Shown piece after piece: positions 60,865 through 64,000 of a stretch of 64,000 bases of DNA. Location: the NCBI RefSeq assembly GCF_014192335.1, contig NZ_JACHXU010000015.1, positions 1 to 64,000 on the forward strand. The letters are read 5' to 3'. Position 1 is the first letter of the stretch; the number at the start of each line of letters is the position of its first letter. The notes beneath the pieces were generated by a model. That model was not told the origin of the DNA. It searched no databases and saw only the letters and a list, made by a program, of their open reading frames with translations. The DNA is from Aporhodopirellula rubra (lineage in GTDB: Bacteria; Planctomycetota; Planctomycetia; Pirellulales; Pirellulaceae). A program made the translations under genes and the position numbers.

Positions 60865-61833
60865 TCACTGCGGCTCGCCGCCTTCTAAGAAGACGCCGAT
60901 TCGGCGGAACTTTTCATAGCGAGCTTCGACCAATTCATCGATCGGCTGAGCGTCCAACTCGGCGAGCTGATTCGACAGATAAGTCTTCATCCGAGTCGCC
61001 ATTTGATGGTGGTCACGATGAGCGCCGCCGAGCGGTTCTTCGAGCACATCGTCGACGATCCCGAGCCGCTTCAAATGATCGCTGGTGAACCGCAACGCGG
61101 CCGCCGCCTTGGGAGCGTGCTCGTGACTCTTCCACAGAATGCCGGCACAGCCCTCCGGGCTGATCACGCTGTAGTAAGCGTGTTGCATCACGGCGACGCG
61201 ATCGCCGACTCCGATGCCCAATGCGCCACCTGAGCCGCCTTCTCCGATTACAACGCAAATAATTGGAGTCTTGAGTCGACTCATCAAAAACATGCTCTCA
61301 GCGATGACCTGGGCCTGCCCACGTTCCTCGGCGCCGATTCCGGGATACGCACCGGGTGTATCGATGAAACAGATCACGGGGAGTTTGTACTTTTCGGCGA
61401 GTTTCATCCTCAGCATCGCCTTCCGGTATCCCTCCGGATGAGCGCAACCGAAATGACAGGCGGCGCGTTCTTTGTACGTCCGACCTTTTTGATGCCCGAT
61501 CACCATCACCTTAAAACGGTCCAGCTTCGCGAAGCCTGACAACATGGCGCGATCATCACCATAAGTCCGGTCACCATGCAGCTCAACGAATTCGTCGAAT
61601 GCAAGGTTCAGGTAATCTCGCGTGTAGGGACGATTCTTGTGCCGCGCAACTTGCACGGTCTGCCACGAATCGAGCGAACCGTAAGTTTCTTTCAGCTTGG
61701 TAACGCGAGCGAGACGGAGCGAACGGATCGCCGACTCGATCTCACCATTGCGATCGGTTGTCCGCTCCAACGACGCGATCTTGTCTTCAAGATCCGCGAT
61801 CTCATATTCAAATTCTAATCCTGGGCCAGCCAT
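60865..61833 (-). CDS. accA: Acetyl-CoA carboxylase carboxyltransferase subunit alpha
   Basis: 322 residues, the usual length. With AccD it moves carboxyl from biotin to acetyl-CoA to make malonyl-CoA for fatty acid synthesis. Motifs are the N-terminal helices (FEYEIADLEDKIASLER), QVARHKNRPYTRDYL, FVELHGDRTYGDD, RKAMLRMKLAEKYKLPVICFIDTPGAYPGIGAEERGQ (as ICFIDTPGAYPGIGAEERGQ), VIGEGGSGGALGIGVGDRVA and SVISPEGCAGILWK with the usual oxyanion glycines. It starts 3 bases after the kinase stop, so they form an operon. accD is not in the window. Confidence 0.96.
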   Translation of the reverse strand: MAGPGLEFEYEIADLEDKIASLERTTDRNGEIESAIRSLRLARVTKLKETYGSLDSWQTVQVARHKNRPYTRDYLNLAFDEFVELHGDRTYGDDRAMLSGFAKLDRFKVMVIGHQKGRTYKERAACHFGCAHPEGYRKAMLRMKLAEKYKLPVICFIDTPGAYPGIGAEERGQAQVIAESMFLMSRLKTPIICVVIGEGGSGGALGIGVGDRVAVMQHAYYSVISPEGCAGILWKSHEHAPKAAAALRFTSDHLKRLGIVDDVLEEPLGGAHRDHHQMATRMKTYLSNQLAELDAQPIDELVEARYEKFRRIGVFLEGGEPQ

Positions 61834-61836
61834 CGT

Positions 61837-62802
61837 TTAGCCTTTCTCTTTCTTGTCTTTGTCTTCAATGTCGTAGTTTCCGTCGGGACGTTTAATCATG
61901 TCCTCGGCTGACTTCATTCCGCCCATGTCATCGAACACGCTCTCCTCCGGCACTCTCGGCCGCTTCTTCCAAACCTGGATAGCACGGAACTCCTTCAAGA
62001 ACTCCCACACCGAATCAGGACGATCGTCAGGTTTCTTCGCCATCAATCGCTTGGTCATCGACGCAAACTCGGTCGTCACGTTGTCGTTGTAAACGATCGG
62101 ACTCGGGATCGACGCTGTGAGGTGCTTCGATAACAAATCGTTCGGCGTTTGTCCGGTGAACGGCGGTTTGCCGGTAACCAATTCGAACAGCACGCAACCG
62201 AACGAATAAATGTCACTCCGTTCGTCGCACAACTTGCCTCGAATTTGTTCGGGCGACATGTAACTCCGTGTGCCCTGCACGGTCTTTGCCTTGTAGAACA
62301 TCTTCTTCAATCCCGTGCGTTTGGGCTCGGCGATCGTGAAGTCAATGAGTTTGGTTTCACCGTCGCGGGCAACGAGATAATTGTCCGGCTTGATATCGCG
62401 GTGAATCCAATTCTTGGTGTGCATGTAATAGAGGCCTTCGGCGGCCTGCTCGATAATCTTGTCCAACATGAACGCGAGCGAATCCGGCCCCTTGCGAAGC
62501 GCCTGCTTCATGTTCAATTCGCTGAACAATTCCAGCACCAAATAAGGTCGCCCCTTGTCGGTTTGATGGTCGAGCACTTTGATGATTCGTGGACTCGCGA
62601 GTGCCTTGCCCACGTTGTACTCGTGCTTGAGCAACGCCAATTCACTCTTGTCCTCAGCGCAACTCGCCCGCAACACCTTCAACGCGTACCGCTTGTTATC
62701 CGAACTCGTTTCATCGATCGCCTCCCAAACTTCAGCGGTAGACCCCACCCGGATCAATCGGGCGAGTCGGTACGGACCGAGAAAATCGCGGGATTTGGAC
62801 AT
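61837..62802 (-). CDS. Serine/threonine protein kinase
   Basis: 321 residues from ATG 62802. A complete Hanks-type kinase without membrane segment or sensor. P-loop is RVGSTAEVWEAID (glycine-poor), Lys in RYALKVLRA, the catalytic loop WIHRDIKPDNYLV, magnesium-binding Asp in LIDFTIAEP (DFT instead of DFG), activation-segment VQGTRSYMSPEQIRGK, and SDIYSFGCVLFELVTGKPPF. The C-terminal 60 residues are charged and mostly disordered (RPDGNYDIEDKDKKEKG). It is first in an operon with accA 3 bases behind, so fatty acid synthesis is a plausible target, but that is inference from layout only. Confidence 0.9.
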   Translation of the reverse strand: MSKSRDFLGPYRLARLIRVGSTAEVWEAIDETSSDNKRYALKVLRASCAEDKSELALLKHEYNVGKALASPRIIKVLDHQTDKGRPYLVLELFSELNMKQALRKGPDSLAFMLDKIIEQAAEGLYYMHTKNWIHRDIKPDNYLVARDGETKLIDFTIAEPKRTGLKKMFYKAKTVQGTRSYMSPEQIRGKLCDERSDIYSFGCVLFELVTGKPPFTGQTPNDLLSKHLTASIPSPIVYNDNVTTEFASMTKRLMAKKPDDRPDSVWEFLKEFRAIQVWKKRPRVPEESVFDDMGGMKSAEDMIKRPDGNYDIEDKDKKEKG

Positions 62803-63069
62803 TAGGCAGCTACGCGGGAGAGAAGTCGGAAAACGCGGATTAGGCAGAATTTGCCGCTGCATGATAGCTCAACTGCCCCCGCTAACGAAAGGGAAGAGAC
62901 CACGCCCCCCACACCACCGGTGAAAACAGTCGCGAACCTAGGCTCCCAAGTCGCCTCTGTCCTTGTCGATCGCCTCCGTATTTCGCAGACGGCCCTCGCC
63001 GCACTCGCGTTTTATCCTCGTGGCCATGAATCGTTAGACTGGATTTCGTCCACCAAAATCAATTTTTGA

Positions 63070-63086
63070 CCACCCTACCCTGCCCC
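63070..63086 (-). repeat. G-rich repeat copy upstream of the sirtuin gene (minus orientation)
   Basis: CCACCCTACCCTGCCCC, the complement of GGGGCAGGGTAGGGTGG. It ends 26 bases before the sirtuin ATG and may be in its leader. Confidence 0.75.
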
Positions 63087-63112
63087 GACTTTTGCCTCCT
63101 GCGGCACGCCAA

Positions 63113-63826
63113 ATGAACATTCTCGTCCTCACCGGTGCTGGTATTTCTGCCGAATCAGGAATCCCTACCTTCCGAGACGCCAACGGCCTGTGGGAAGGTC
63201 ACGCGGTCGAAGAAGTCGCGACGCCCCAAGGGTTTGCCAGTAACCCAGTGCTCGTCCATCAGTTCTACAACGAACGACGGCGGGCATTGCGATCCGCTGA
63301 AATTCAGCCCAACGCGGCCCACATTGCATTGGCGGAATTCGAACAAAAACACACCGCTCGATCCGCGGGCGACTTCCTCATCGTCACTCAAAACATTGAT
63401 GACCTGCACTTTCGGGCGGGCAGTCGCAATGTCCTGCCGATGCACGGCGAACTCTTCAAGGTGCGCTGTCTCTACTCAAACAAAATCTTCGATTGGAAAT
63501 ACGACCTCAGCACCGAAACGCTCCATCCCGATGATCCAGCCAATGAAGAACTGCGTGGCTGCCTCCGTCCCCATGTGGTCTGGTTCGGCGAAGTCCCGAT
63601 CGGATTGGACAGGATCGAAAACGCCGCCTCCAACGCGGACGTCTTTATTGCCGTCGGAACCTCAGGACTCGTCTATCCCGCTGCCGGGATCGTCCAACTG
63701 ACCAAACCAACCTGCCGCAAGATCGAAGTCAATCTCGGCGACACTCCCGCATCCGACGCATTTGATGAATGCCGTCACGGAAAAGCGGGCGAAATCCTTC
63801 CACAACTGCTCGCCGAAATCGAATAA
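63113..63826 (+). CDS. cobB: CobB-type sirtuin, NAD-dependent protein deacylase
   Basis: 237 residues from ATG 63113. The NAD site is LVLTGAGISAESGIPTFRD, and TQNIDDLHFRAGS and LPMHGELFKVRC carry the catalytic His. RPHVVWFGEVPIGL and FIAVGTSGLVYPAAG complete the Rossmann part. FYNERRR holds the Tyr-x-x-Arg pair of class III sirtuins, so succinyl and similar acyl groups should also be accepted. The zinc module retains only Cys in VRCLYSN and in RGCLRPH, so zinc binding looks weakened. The upstream seven codons in frame are not needed. Alone between the kinase operon and a possible minus-strand gene. Confidence 0.93.
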   Translation: MNILVLTGAGISAESGIPTFRDANGLWEGHAVEEVATPQGFASNPVLVHQFYNERRRALRSAEIQPNAAHIALAEFEQKHTARSAGDFLIVTQNIDDLHFRAGSRNVLPMHGELFKVRCLYSNKIFDWKYDLSTETLHPDDPANEELRGCLRPHVVWFGEVPIGLDRIENAASNADVFIAVGTSGLVYPAAGIVQLTKPTCRKIEVNLGDTPASDAFDECRHGKAGEILPQLLAEIE

Positions 63827-63890
63827 CCCGGCCGCCGGACTCGAAAAGCAAACCCGCGATAACCAACGTGAGCGGCCACTCGCATCCCGA

Positions 63891-63907
63891 CCGCCCTGCC
63901 CTCCCCC
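63891..63907 (-). repeat. G-rich repeat copy near the window end (minus orientation)
   Basis: CCGCCCTGCCCTCCCCC, complement GGGGGAGGGCAGGGCGG, one or two mismatches to consensus. Confidence 0.7.
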
Positions 63908-63937
63908 GCGCGTCGCCTCGCATCAGCAACCTCGAGG

Positions 63938-64000
63938 CTAGTTTTTCCTTACCAGCCGTTCCTGCAGCACTGCATTGAGCCGACTCACGACATCGGGATT
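63938..64000 (-). CDS. C-terminal end of a gene running off the window
   Basis: The last 63 bases read on the minus strand as 20 codons ending in TAG 63940-63938: NPDVVSRLNAVLQERLVRKN. The frame is open to the edge. The wording resembles the last helix of arylsulfatases (PEVVARL-type), a large family in these bacteria, but 20 residues are too few to decide. Confidence 0.35.
   Translation of the reverse strand, partial: NPDVVSRLNAVLQERLVRKN

Noticed and set aside
62149..62805. 218-codon plus-strand frame opposite the protein kinase
   Set aside because: Exact antisense of conserved kinase motifs; no ribosome site or family signature.

Overview
The window looks like chromosomal DNA of a planctomycete of the Pirellulaceae (Rhodopirellula and relatives). 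The call rests on lineage-typical families: two DUF1549/DUF1553 + DUF1501 pairs, two DUF1559 pseudopilin-like proteins, ECF sigma factors paired with membrane regulators, a WD40-PDZ-caspase protein, moderate-to-high GC, short operons with ATGA/GTGA overlaps, and many starts without a clear Shine-Dalgarno. No rRNA, tRNA or CRISPR array was recognised.

Region 1 (1-14.6 kb) is an accessory glycan region in decay. It holds an N-terminal fragment of a GH106-type rhamnosidase, a probable C-terminal remnant of a second one, an IS1182-type element with perfect 17-bp ends, an IS256-type element lying directly upstream of a GH43 gene, and a second, larger GH43 protein. Next comes a tightly overlapping minus-strand operon (12987 to 8135): exported FAD oxidoreductase, membrane protein, ECF sigma factor, and a FecR-like regulator with a DNRLRE-like C-terminal domain. 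A divergent DUF1559 pseudopilin gene with a tiny lipoprotein gene follows.

Region 2 (14.9-38 kb) carries an FAH-family hydrolase, a 1166-aa WD40-PDZ-caspase protein, a membrane-anchored protein joining a DUF1559 tail to a CxxCH motif, a gamma-glutamylcyclotransferase-like protein, and a DUF1549/1553 (with N-terminal cytochrome-like domain) + DUF1501 pair. It continues with a secretion-type F protein, GTP cyclohydrolase I, and a second DUF1549/1553 + DUF1501 pair whose operon runs on into an ECF sigma factor and a membrane protein with a CxxCH motif resembling the DUF1549/1553 enzymes. A methyltransferase fused to a GIY-YIG nuclease-like domain and another DUF1559 protein end the region.

Region 3 (38-50 kb) has a Na+/H+-type antiporter with a TrkA-like tail, membrane proteins, and a minus-strand exopolysaccharide operon (Wzz-like protein, sugar transferase, GT4, polysaccharide deacetylase, WecB/TagA transferase).

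Region 4 (50-64 kb) is mostly core metabolism: methyltransferase, thymidylate synthase, a secreted HEAT-like protein, two overlapping transsulfuration enzymes behind a possible SAM-II/SAM-V-like leader, transaldolase, a YdjM-like membrane protein, CvpA-like protein, a Ser/Thr kinase-accA operon with a possible 33-codon gene behind it, and a CobB-type sirtuin.

A short G-rich repeat (consensus GGGGCAGGGCAGGGCGGT) recurs at 15.9 kb and through 36-64 kb. It lies between genes and, in frame, inside linkers or tails of several proteins. With the two sigma-factor operons, the methyltransferase-GIY-YIG fusion and the leader at 53.9 kb, it is the most promising new material.
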